Positions 44,816 to 53,124 of a stretch of 64,000 nucleotides of DNA are shown piece by piece. The stretch's first letter is position 1, and each line of letters begins with the position of its first letter. The stretch spans positions 1 through 64,000 of the forward strand of contig NZ_MSDF01000051.1 in assembly GCF_002022275.1 (NCBI RefSeq), read 5' to 3'. The DNA is from Pseudomonas fluorescens (lineage in GTDB: Bacteria > Pseudomonadota > Gammaproteobacteria > Pseudomonadales > Pseudomonadaceae). A program made the translations under genes and the position numbers. A model generated the notes under the pieces. It ran no database searches. It saw only the letters and a program-made list of their open reading frames with translations, and was not told where the DNA came from.

Positions 44816-45034
44816 TTATTTTTCGCTGCGTACCGTCGCCACGTCGTCGGCTTTGACACGTATGTGCTTGCCGGCGATGTCGGTGAATTCGTAGAAACCG
44901 TCGACGGTTTTGGTTTTCGGCGAGTCCTTGGTCAAATACTGCGTGCCGTTTTGCAACGTCACCACGGTTTGCGTCGAGCAACCGGCCAATACCAGAAAAG
45001 TGAGTGCAACCAGCGGCAGACCCAAATTCTTCAT
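44816..45034 (-). CDS. YgdI/YgdR-family lipoprotein
   Basis: A 72-residue outer-membrane lipoprotein. The start at 45034 (MKNLGLPLVALTFLVLAGCS) leaves GGTAAGGG 8 bp upstream; two earlier Met codons are possible. After the lipid-anchored Cys comes the small SH3-like YgdI/YgdR fold (VVTLQNGTQYLTKDSPKTKT; YEFTDIAGKHIRVKADDVAT). Function unknown, often stress-related. It ends at the bidirectional terminator. Confidence 0.83.
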   Translation of the reverse strand: MKNLGLPLVALTFLVLAGCSTQTVVTLQNGTQYLTKDSPKTKTVDGFYEFTDIAGKHIRVKADDVATVRSEK

Positions 45035-45227
45035 GTTCATAACCCTTACCTTTAGCCCTGAAAAGTCCCGCGCCATGGGCTGCGAGTAGCAAATGTTACG
45101 CGATCAACATCCTCATCTGATCACTTTTATACGGAAAGTTGCGTGCGCCATTTATCTATTACCGATTGCAACAAGGCGTTTGCGACGGCACTCTGTATGC
45201 ATAACCAGTATTTGATCAGCGCGCGAC

Positions 45228-46874
45228 ATGGCCAACCCCCTCGACGATCCCTTGTATTACCTGCATAACTTCCGCCAAGTGCTGCTGTGGTTGGGGCAGC
45301 GCTATGCCGATTTGCTCGACCCGGACGAATTGCAGTTTATTCAGCAATTTGACAGGTTGCCGCAGGCGTCCCAGGCACTTTTGGTGCGCATGGTGATGCG
45401 CAAGGGCGCGCATTTTCGGGCGAGCAAGCTCAATTACCTCGAGATCGGTTGCACCCACACCGCCGCGTTGGCGTTGGTGGAACAGGGCTGGGTCGATGAC
45501 AGGGGCCTGCTCGCGTTTGAAGAGCTGTTCGCGCTGCTGCAAAAGGGCGAAATCCTCGGAACCTTCAAACCCTGGATCGACCAGCCCAAGGCCAAGAAGG
45601 CTGACTGGCGGGAGGCGCTGGCAGCGCAGTTCACCGAAACCCGCAGTTTTGCCCAATGGTGCCCGGACCTCAGCGATGCACTGTACAGCCTCACCGTAAT
45701 GGATTTGTGCGATCGCCTGCGCCTGATGTTTTTCGGCAACCTTTACCAGGACTGGTCGGAATTCGTGCTGGCGGACCTGGGCATCTACACCTACGAAAAA
45801 GTCGAATTTTGCGCCGAGTCCCGTGGCCTGCGTAACCGTGAGGACGTGCACGGCTTTCTGTTCCTGCACGGGTGCCAGCAGGCCTATGAGGCGGGTGAAG
45901 CGCTGGAGGGGGTGCTGGCGCAAATCGCCACGTTGCACACCGACAATCCCTGGCTGGAAAAACGTCGCGCCAAGTTGTTGTTTCAGGTCGGGCAGTATTG
46001 CGAGCGCAGCGCCGAACTGGCTTTGGCCGAGCAGATTTACCGCCAATGTGCTTACCCCGGCGCACGCTCACGGCTGATCCGTGTTCTGGAACGCCAAGAG
46101 GATTACGCGCAGGCCATGGCCCTGGCGTGCGCCGCGCAACAGGCCCCGGAAAGCGCCGCCGAAGCGCAGCATGTGTTGCGCGTGCTGCCACGCCTGCGGC
46201 GTAAATTGGGCGAACCGGCGCTGCCCAAGGTCAAGCCCCGGGCCGTCACGCGCCTGGATCTGGCATTGGCGATCCCTGAGCCGCTGATGTCGGTGGAATA
46301 CTGCGTTCAGGCCCACCTGAGCGAGCCGGATGCGCCAGTGCATTACGTCGAAAACGGGCTGATCAATTCACTGTTTGGCCTGCTGTGCTGGGAAGCGATT
46401 TTCGCGCCGTTGCCGGGTTCGTTTTTCCACCCGTTTCAGCGCGGGCCGGTGGATTTGCACAGTGAGGATTTCCACCAACGCCGCGCCGCATTGTTCACCG
46501 CGTGCTTTGAGCAACTGCAGGACGAACGCTACAAAACCACCATCCGCCAACGCTACGCAGACAAATGGGGCATTCAATCGCCGTTCGTGTTCTGGAACCT
46601 GCTAAGCGAGGAATTGCTCGAGCAAGCTCTGGAATGCCTGCCCGCCGACCATCTGCGCTACTGGTTTGAACGCTTGCTGCTGGACATTCGCGCCAACCGC
46701 GCCGGTATGCCGGACCTGATCCAGTTCTGGCCGGCGCAAAAAACCTACCGCATGATCGAGGTCAAGGGCCCCGGCGACCGTTTGCAGGACAACCAGCTGC
46801 GTTGGCTGGAGTTCTGCGGTGAGTACCAGATGCCGGTCACCGTGTGCTACGTGCGCTGGGCAGAAACCGCTTGA
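45228..46874 (+). CDS. VRR-NUC domain nuclease, FAN1-like
   Basis: A 548-residue protein. The C-terminal VRR-NUC domain (residues about 485-545) has the catalytic pattern AGMPDLIQFWP..YRMIEVKGPGDRLQDNQ. The N-terminal 450 residues resemble the helical FAN1 region (YYLHNFRQVLLWLGQRYADL start, TPR-like middle). Eukaryotic and bacterial FAN1 are structure-specific nucleases acting on interstrand crosslinks; the same role is inferred. Its stop overlaps the TTG start of the helicase gene, so nuclease and helicase are made together. Confidence 0.85.
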   Translation: MANPLDDPLYYLHNFRQVLLWLGQRYADLLDPDELQFIQQFDRLPQASQALLVRMVMRKGAHFRASKLNYLEIGCTHTAALALVEQGWVDDRGLLAFEELFALLQKGEILGTFKPWIDQPKAKKADWREALAAQFTETRSFAQWCPDLSDALYSLTVMDLCDRLRLMFFGNLYQDWSEFVLADLGIYTYEKVEFCAESRGLRNREDVHGFLFLHGCQQAYEAGEALEGVLAQIATLHTDNPWLEKRRAKLLFQVGQYCERSAELALAEQIYRQCAYPGARSRLIRVLERQEDYAQAMALACAAQQAPESAAEAQHVLRVLPRLRRKLGEPALPKVKPRAVTRLDLALAIPEPLMSVEYCVQAHLSEPDAPVHYVENGLINSLFGLLCWEAIFAPLPGSFFHPFQRGPVDLHSEDFHQRRAALFTACFEQLQDERYKTTIRQRYADKWGIQSPFVFWNLLSEELLEQALECLPADHLRYWFERLLLDIRANRAGMPDLIQFWPAQKTYRMIEVKGPGDRLQDNQLRWLEFCGEYQMPVTVCYVRWAETA

Positions 46875-49126
46875 GTTACAGCGTGGCCGTGCGGGCGCTG
46901 TGTGAATTCACCGCCAAGGTCGGCGACCTCGATTTGCGTTTTACGCCGTCGCCCAGCGCTCAGGAAGGCATTGTCGGCCATCGCACCGTGGCTTCCCGGC
47001 GCAGCGCGCACTATCAAAATGAGGTGGCGCTGGAAGGCGAGTATCAGCAACTCAAGGTGCGGGGCAGGGCGGACGGCTACGATCCGGACAGCAATCGCCT
47101 GGAAGAAGTGAAAACCTATCGTGGCGACCTTGACGCCCAGCCCGCCAACCATCGCCAATTGCATTGGGCGCAGGTCAAGGTCTATGGCTGGTTGATGTGC
47201 CAGAAGCTGGGGCTCGCTGAAATCGACTTGGCGCTGGTGTACTTCGACATTGTCGGCGAAGGCGAAACCTTGCTTAACCAGCGTTTTCAGGCAGCGGATC
47301 TGGAGCTGTTCTTCAACCGTCAATGCGCGCTGTTTCTCGGCTGGGCCGAAAAGGAAATGCAGCACCGCGACGCGCGCAACAGGGCCGCACAAGGCTTGGC
47401 ATTTCCCCATGCCGCGTTTCGCCCTGGCCAGCGCTCGTTGGCCGAGACGGTCTACAAGGCCGTCAGCACCGGCCGCTGCCTGATGGCCCAGGCGCCCACC
47501 GGCATCGGCAAGACCGTCGGCACGATCTTTCCGATGCTCAAGGCCCTGGCGCCCCAGCAGCTGGACAAAGTGTTCTTCCTCACCGCCAAGACACCTGGGC
47601 GCAAGTTGGCATTGGATGCCGCCCAGGTGCTGTACGACAGCAGCCCCGACTTGCCCCTGCGCGTGCTTGAACTAGTGGCGCGGGACAAGGCCTGTGAGCA
47701 CCTGGACAAAGCCTGCCACGGTGATTCCTGCTCGTTGGCCAAAGGTTTTTACGACCGCCTGCCTGCCGCGCGCGTGGCTGCGTCAGAGGTGCGCCTGCTC
47801 GACCAACGCAACCTGCGCGAAGTGGCCCTGGCGCATGACGTATGCCCGTATTACCTGAGCCAGGAAATGGCGCGCTGGACCGACCTGGTCGTCGCCGACT
47901 ACAACTATTATTTTGACTTTGGCGCCATGCTCTTTGGTCTCGCCCAGCTTAATCAGTGGCGCGCCGCCGTGCTGGTGGACGAGGCGCACAACCTGGTGGA
48001 ACGCGCCCGTTCGATGTACAGCGCGAGCCTCGATCAATACAGCCTCAAGACCCTGCGCGACACGGCGCCCGAGCCGCTGAAGAAACCCCTGCAACGCTTG
48101 AACCGCGAATGGAATGCCCTGCACAAGGAGCAGGTCGCGCCGTATCAGGCCTACGCGACCCGGCCCGAAAAATTGCTCCAGGCCCTGAGCCTGTGCGCCA
48201 GCGCCATGGGCGACTATTTCAACGACCACCCCGAAGCCCTCAGCGGCGACCTGCAAGCCTTCTATTTCGAAGCGCTGCAATTTGCCAAGGTGGCCGAGCT
48301 GTTCAATGAGCACTTCATCTTCGATATCAGCAAACGCGAGTTCGGGGGCAAGCGCAGCGCTTCAACCCTGTGCCTGCGCAACGTGGTGCCCGCTGAATTT
48401 ATCCGGCCCAGGTTGACCGCCGCGCGCAGCAGCGTGCTGTTTTCCGCCACCTTGAGCCCCCGCCATTACTACGCCGACTTGCTCGGCTTGCCGGCCGACA
48501 CCGCATGGGTGGACGTAGAGTCACCCTTCAAGGCCGAGCAGTTGCAGGTGCGTATCGTCGATGAGATTTCCACGCGGTTCGTGCACCGCCAAGCGTCGCT
48601 GGAGCCCATCGTTGAACTGATCGCGCGGCAATTTGCACAACGGCCCGGCAACTACCTGGCGTTCTTCAGCAGCTTCGATTACCTGCAGCAGGTGGCGCAG
48701 TTGATGGCCGAGCGGCACCCGAATGTCACGCTGTGGTTGCAATCGCGCGGCATGGCCGAGGCCGAGCGGCAGGCCTTCCTCGATCAATTCACCCAGCACA
48801 GCCAGGGCATTGGCTTTGCCGTCCTCGGCGGCGCGTTTGGTGAGGGCATCGATCTTCCCGGCGCGCGCTTGATCGGAGCGTTTATTGCCACCTTGGGCTT
48901 GCCGCAACTGAACCCGGTGAATGAGCAGATGAAAGCGCGCATGGCCGCGATTTTCGGAGCGGGCTACGACTACACCTACCTGTATCCCGGCATTCAAAAA
49001 GTCGTGCAGGCGGCGGGGAGGGTGATCCGCAGCCAGCAGGACGAGGGCGTGGTGATGTTGATTGATGACCGCTTTGGCGAGGCCCGCGTCAGGCAATTGC
49101 TGCCGCGTTGGTGGGCGGTGGCCTGA
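46871..49126 (+). CDS. Fe-S (DinG/XPD-type) helicase with N-terminal PD-(D/E)XK-like domain
   Basis: About 751 residues from the TTG overlapping the previous stop; a GTG at 46883 is an alternative. Residues about 65-105 show a Cas4-like pattern (VRGRADGYD..LEEVKTYRG..LHWAQVKVYGWL). Then come Walker A MAQAPTGIGKT (about 210), four Cys (KACEHLDKACHGDSC..DVCPYY, about 275-325) suited to an Fe-S cluster, DEAH in VLVDEAHNLVE (about 370) and motif VI QAAGRVIRSQQDEG. It is probably a repair helicase for the FAN1-like nuclease beside it. Confidence 0.85.
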   Translation: MSYSVAVRALCEFTAKVGDLDLRFTPSPSAQEGIVGHRTVASRRSAHYQNEVALEGEYQQLKVRGRADGYDPDSNRLEEVKTYRGDLDAQPANHRQLHWAQVKVYGWLMCQKLGLAEIDLALVYFDIVGEGETLLNQRFQAADLELFFNRQCALFLGWAEKEMQHRDARNRAAQGLAFPHAAFRPGQRSLAETVYKAVSTGRCLMAQAPTGIGKTVGTIFPMLKALAPQQLDKVFFLTAKTPGRKLALDAAQVLYDSSPDLPLRVLELVARDKACEHLDKACHGDSCSLAKGFYDRLPAARVAASEVRLLDQRNLREVALAHDVCPYYLSQEMARWTDLVVADYNYYFDFGAMLFGLAQLNQWRAAVLVDEAHNLVERARSMYSASLDQYSLKTLRDTAPEPLKKPLQRLNREWNALHKEQVAPYQAYATRPEKLLQALSLCASAMGDYFNDHPEALSGDLQAFYFEALQFAKVAELFNEHFIFDISKREFGGKRSASTLCLRNVVPAEFIRPRLTAARSSVLFSATLSPRHYYADLLGLPADTAWVDVESPFKAEQLQVRIVDEISTRFVHRQASLEPIVELIARQFAQRPGNYLAFFSSFDYLQQVAQLMAERHPNVTLWLQSRGMAEAERQAFLDQFTQHSQGIGFAVLGGAFGEGIDLPGARLIGAFIATLGLPQLNPVNEQMKARMAAIFGAGYDYTYLYPGIQKVVQAAGRVIRSQQDEGVVMLIDDRFGEARVRQLLPRWWAVA

Positions 49127-49206
49127 GTCATTCCTGGCATCAATGATGCTGGCTGCGATGCACGCAATGCTGCACGCTGCGCAAAACCCTCAGAAAGGCC
49201 ACGCCC

Positions 49207-50148
49207 ATGAGCCCCCTGATTGAGCAACAGATTGCCGTCAACGGTATTGAGTTGTGCGTGCACATTGCTGGCCCTGAACACGGTAAACCGATATGGCTGC
49301 TGCATGGTTTTCCTGAGTGCTGGCACTCCTGGCGCGAGCAGATTCCTCCGCTGGTTGCCCGGGGTTATCGTGTGTTTGCCCCCGAAATGCGTGGCTATGG
49401 CCAATCGAGTTCACCCGCTGCAGTCGCCGATTACGATGTGCTGACCCTGTGTGCCGATATCCAGCAGGCCATGGATTATTTCGGCCATACACACGTGGTG
49501 ATGGTCGGCCACGATTGGGGGGCCGTGATCGCCTGGCACCTGGCGTTGCTGGAATCTGAGCGTGTCACGCGCTTGATTGCGATGTCCGTCCCCTTCGCCG
49601 GGCGTGCCCGCAGGCCGGTGATCGAAATTATGCGTGAGCTGTACGCCGACCGGTTCAATTACATCCTGTATTTCCAGGAACCCGGTGTGGCCGAGGAGGA
49701 GTTGAACGCTGATATCGAACGCACGTTGCGGCTGTTCATGAGTGATCAGGACGTGTTTCTACAAAAGAAACCGCCCACCGCCACGTTGCTCGAAGGCGTT
49801 TCGGGGCCAGGGGCGTTGCCGGGTTGGTGCAGCCAGAAGGATCTGGACGTGTATGTGCACACCTTCACCGAACACGGCTTTCGCGGCCCGCTGAACTGGT
49901 ACCGCAACTTCGAACGCAACTGGCAACGCACTGAATTTCTCGCTGGCCGCCAAGTGCTGCAACCCACGCTGTTCCTGATCGGCGACCGTGACCCGGTCGG
50001 CGTGTTTGAAGCGCACACGATCAAGCGCATGCCCGACTCAGTGCCGCAGTTGGAGCAGCATGTATTGGCCAACTGCGGCCACTGGATTCAGAACGAGCAA
50101 GGGCAGCAGGTCAACGCGCTGATGCTCGGGTTTCTAGGGAAAAGCTGA
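49207..50148 (+). CDS. Alpha/beta hydrolase, epoxide-hydrolase-like
   Basis: A 313-residue alpha/beta hydrolase. HGFPECWHSWREQIPPL supplies the oxyanion HGFP motif, the nucleophile Asp is in VMVGHDWGAVIAW, and the C-terminal His is in LANCGHWIQNEQ. The Asp nucleophile is typical of soluble epoxide hydrolases and haloalkane dehalogenases. The substrate is unknown. No signal peptide. Its 3' end overlaps the convergent sensor-kinase gene by 38 bp. Confidence 0.87.
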   Translation: MSPLIEQQIAVNGIELCVHIAGPEHGKPIWLLHGFPECWHSWREQIPPLVARGYRVFAPEMRGYGQSSSPAAVADYDVLTLCADIQQAMDYFGHTHVVMVGHDWGAVIAWHLALLESERVTRLIAMSVPFAGRARRPVIEIMRELYADRFNYILYFQEPGVAEEELNADIERTLRLFMSDQDVFLQKKPPTATLLEGVSGPGALPGWCSQKDLDVYVHTFTEHGFRGPLNWYRNFERNWQRTEFLAGRQVLQPTLFLIGDRDPVGVFEAHTIKRMPDSVPQLEQHVLANCGHWIQNEQGQQVNALMLGFLGKS

Positions 50149-51577
50149 ATGTCGCGCCATGCCCTGGGCGGTCCACCAACTGGATGCTGCGCCCGTGCAA
50201 TTGCAGGATGCGGTGCACGATGCGCAGGCCCAGGCCGCCATCGCGGCGTGCGCCACCGATGGTGAAGGCACGCAGGAACAGGCCTTCGCGCAACTCGGCG
50301 TCGATGCCGGGGCCGCTGTCGCTGACCGTGACGCCTACGGCGTTTGCCTCCGGGGAGAGGATCACCTCGACTTCACCGTTGAGCGGCGTGTGGCGCAAGG
50401 CGTTGTCGAGCAGGTTGGTCAGCACCCGTTCGATCAGGCCCAGGTCCGCCAGCACGGTCGGCACCTGCGGCGGCAGGGTGGCGGTGAGGGTGATGCCACG
50501 GGCTTCGGCGGTCAGTTCGAATTTCTGGAAGATGTCCTGCACCAGATCCGGCAGCGAGAAGCCTTCGATCACCGGTTGCACAAAGCCGTGTTCCAGGCGC
50601 ACCAGTTCCAGCAATGACTGGGCCAGGCCGCCGACTTTGCGGCTCTGGTCCAGCGCGATGCCGAGGTAACGGCGGCGCTCTTCCGGGGTCAGGCTGGCAT
50701 CCTTGAGGGACAGGGTTTCCAGGTAACCATGCAGCGAAGCGAGGGGCGTGCGCAGGTCGTGGGAAATATTCGCGACCATTTCCCGGCGCTCCTGGTCCTG
50801 GTGGGTGATGGCCCGCCATTGTTCGCCGAGGCGGTTTTCCATCTGCACAAAGGCGTGGTCGAGCACGGCGATTTCATCGCTGCTGTCGAGTTCGGGGGCG
50901 TGGGTTTGCTGCGGTTTTGGCGCGCCATTGATGTCGAACTGGCCGACCTTGTCGGTCAACTGGCGCAAGGGGCGGGTGATCCAGGCAAAGGCAATCAGGC
51001 CAGCCATCAGGCACAGCAACGCCACCAGACCAATGGACCACAGGGCGATTTTCAGCGCCATGCCGGTGGCGTCCTTGGCGTCGTACACGTCATGCGCTTC
51101 GCCCAGCAGCACCACATACAGGAAACCGGTTTGCTGGCCGTTGGCCTTGAGCGGCGCAGCGCTGAACACCTTGCGCCCGTCGACGCTGCGCGGGTCATCA
51201 CCGAGGATCGGCAACATGGCGCCGCTGAGGAAGCGCCGGACAGGCGCCAAATCAACATGATCACGCAACAAATGCCCGCTGGGCGCGGCATTGCCGACCA
51301 CGAGGCCATTGATATCGAGCAGGTACACCTCGACGCTCGGGTTCACCAGCATCAACTGGCTGAACAGGTTGCGCACGGCATCGGGTTTGAGGCCGTCGGC
51401 GTCCATCAATTGGGTGTCACGGGCAATGTGCGCCGCCAGGTCGCGGGACAGGCCTTGTACCACTTCCAACTCGTGCATGTGGTTGGAGCGCACTTGCAGC
51501 CACGCCGAGGTACCGCTGCAAATCACCAGCAGTACGGCGAACACCACCGACAAGCGTTGGGTCAGGGTCAGCTTCAT
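50111..51577 (-). CDS. Sensor histidine kinase (HAMP, HisKA, HATPase)
   Basis: A 488-residue two-component sensor. The start at 51577 (MKLTLTQRLSVVFAVLLVIC) overlaps the response-regulator stop by 4 bp. Two membrane helices (about 8-28 and 165-190) flank a periplasmic sensor loop. HAMP follows, then the phosphorylated His in MVANISHDLRTPLASLHGYL (about 267) and an ATPase domain with the N-box LLDNALRHTP and the VSDSGPGID G-box. It resembles the BaeS branch. The neighbouring msr genes suggest sensing of envelope stress, which is inference only. Confidence 0.88.
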   Translation of the reverse strand: MKLTLTQRLSVVFAVLLVICSGTSAWLQVRSNHMHELEVVQGLSRDLAAHIARDTQLMDADGLKPDAVRNLFSQLMLVNPSVEVYLLDINGLVVGNAAPSGHLLRDHVDLAPVRRFLSGAMLPILGDDPRSVDGRKVFSAAPLKANGQQTGFLYVVLLGEAHDVYDAKDATGMALKIALWSIGLVALLCLMAGLIAFAWITRPLRQLTDKVGQFDINGAPKPQQTHAPELDSSDEIAVLDHAFVQMENRLGEQWRAITHQDQERREMVANISHDLRTPLASLHGYLETLSLKDASLTPEERRRYLGIALDQSRKVGGLAQSLLELVRLEHGFVQPVIEGFSLPDLVQDIFQKFELTAEARGITLTATLPPQVPTVLADLGLIERVLTNLLDNALRHTPLNGEVEVILSPEANAVGVTVSDSGPGIDAELREGLFLRAFTIGGARRDGGLGLRIVHRILQLHGRSIQLVDRPGHGATFSFSLETRASAR

Positions 51578-52284
51578 GGCGTGCTCTCGGCAAATTTGTA
51601 GCCACGGCCCCACACCGTGAGGATGCGCGCCGGGTTGGCCGGGTCGGCCTCGACCTTGGCACGCAGGCGGTTGATATGCGTGTTGACGGTGTGTTCGTAG
51701 CCTTCGTGGCTGTAACCCCACACGGCGTTGAGCAGGTCCATGCGTGAAAACACCTTGCCCGGCTGGCGAGCGAAGAAGTACAGCAAGTCGAATTCACGCG
51801 GCGTGAGGTCCAGGCGCTGGCCTTGCAGGGTGACGTCGCGGGTCAGCGGGTTGATGAACAGCTGGCCGAGGTCGAGGCTGCCGGCGTCCATTTTCAGGTT
51901 GCGCGCCATGGCATCCACCCGGCGCAGCAGGGCCTTGACCCGTGCCACCAGCTCCGGCATCGAGAACGGCTTGGCCAGGTAATCGTCGGCGCCGAGTTCC
52001 AGGCCGAGGATGCGGTGCAATTCGCTGGAGCGGGCGCTGGTGATGATGATCGGTGTGTAGCGTGTCATGGCGCGGGCACGCCGGCAGATTTCCAGGCCGT
52101 CGACGCCGGGCAGCATCAGGTCGAGGATCAACGCATCCCAGCCGCCCTGCTCCAGCAGGCGCAGGCCTTCGTTGCCGTCGGCGCTGTGCACCACCTCAAA
52201 TTGCTCATCGCGCAGGTGCAGGCAGATCAAGTCGGCAATATGCGCATCGTCCTCAACCACCAGGACACGTTTTGGCTGATCCAT
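51574..52284 (-). CDS. OmpR-family response regulator
   Basis: A 236-residue regulator. The receiver has the acidic pair EDD (residues 11-13), the phosphorylated Asp at about 55 in LILDLMLPGVDG, and Lys in YLAKPFSMPE. The C-terminal winged helix ends GYEHTVNTHINRLRAKVEAD and VWGRGYKF. It is paired with the kinase by a 4-bp overlap, and its promoter faces that of msrB across about 300 bp, which makes the msr operon a plausible target. Confidence 0.9.
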   Translation of the reverse strand: MDQPKRVLVVEDDAHIADLICLHLRDEQFEVVHSADGNEGLRLLEQGGWDALILDLMLPGVDGLEICRRARAMTRYTPIIITSARSSELHRILGLELGADDYLAKPFSMPELVARVKALLRRVDAMARNLKMDAGSLDLGQLFINPLTRDVTLQGQRLDLTPREFDLLYFFARQPGKVFSRMDLLNAVWGYSHEGYEHTVNTHINRLRAKVEADPANPARILTVWGRGYKFAESTP

Positions 52285-52436
52285 GTAGAGAAACCTTCAC
52301 TTGTAGTCCGCGCATTGTGCGGGTTTTGCAACAGTGTAGTTATCACGAATTGTTTAACTCTGCGTGAGGATTTCGCGACCGCCCGGAGTGCAGGATTAGC
52401 CCATCGCTAGCTTACTGGTAGCGGCGAGGAGCTTGT

Positions 52437-52533
52437 TGTGGCGAGCGGGCTTGCCCCGCGTTGGAGTGCGCAGCGCTCCCGCTTTTTTTGGGGCCGCTAC
52501 GCAGCCCAACGCGGGGCAAGCCCGCTCGCCACA
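52437..52533. repeat. Long GC-rich hairpin repeat (second REP type)
   Basis: TGTGGCGAGCGGGCTTGCCC faces GGGCAAGCCCGCTCGCCACA around a central part shared with the repeat at 58991-59091. An extra half-arm (CCGCTCGCCACA) follows at about 52540. It lies between the response-regulator promoter and msrB. Confidence 0.85.
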
Positions 52534-52588
52534 AAAGCACCGCTCGCCACAGAAGGTTCGCATCCAATTATGGGTTGAGGAGAAACAT

Positions 52589-53089
52589 ATGTACTCACGT
52601 CGACAAATGCTGCTGGCCGGTGGTGGCCTGGGTGTCGCCGTTCTGGCCGGTGGCCTGCTGAAACAAATCAACATGATCACCGAAGTCGAAGCCGCCGAAA
52701 CTTTCGAGGTGACCCACACCGAAGCCCAGTGGCGCAGCCTGCTGACAGCCGAACAGTTCGACGTGTTGCGCGAAGAAGGCACCGAACGCCCCTACAGCAG
52801 CAAGCTGAATGATGAACACCGCACCGGCACCTTCGCCTGCGCCGGTTGCGCGTTGCCGCTGTTTTCCTCGGCCACCAAGTTCGACAGCCACACCGGCTGG
52901 CCAAGTTTCTGGCAACCGCTGGACAACGCGGTCGCCAGCCACACCGACACCTCCTATGGCGTGGTGCGCAAGGAAATTCACTGCCGCCGCTGTGGCGGTC
53001 ATCAAGGGCACGTGTTTGACGACGGCCCGGCCCCTACCGGTCTGCGTTACTGCATGAATGGCGCCGCCATGACCTTCACGGCGGCTTAA
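52589..53089 (+). CDS. msrB: Exported peptide methionine-(R)-S-oxide reductase
   Basis: A 166-residue MsrB with an N-terminal Tat-like signal (MYSRRQMLLAGGGLGVAVLA). The zinc site is CAGC (about 84-87) with CRRCGGH, and the catalytic Cys is in GLRYCMNGAAM (about 154). It reduces methionine-R-sulfoxide in proteins, here on the periplasmic side. The start at 52589 follows GAGGAG; longer frames run into the repeat and are rejected. It is first in an operon with the thiol transporter and msrA. Confidence 0.9.
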   Translation: MYSRRQMLLAGGGLGVAVLAGGLLKQINMITEVEAAETFEVTHTEAQWRSLLTAEQFDVLREEGTERPYSSKLNDEHRTGTFACAGCALPLFSSATKFDSHTGWPSFWQPLDNAVASHTDTSYGVVRKEIHCRRCGGHQGHVFDDGPAPTGLRYCMNGAAMTFTAA

Positions 53090-53124
53090 GCCGATGTCTA
53101 TCAATTTGTATAAGGGAAGATCCC

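Noticed and set aside
52433..52588. An in-frame N-terminal extension of msrB
   Set aside because: It would translate the hairpin repeat; the start at 52589 has a strong ribosome site and gives a proper export signal.
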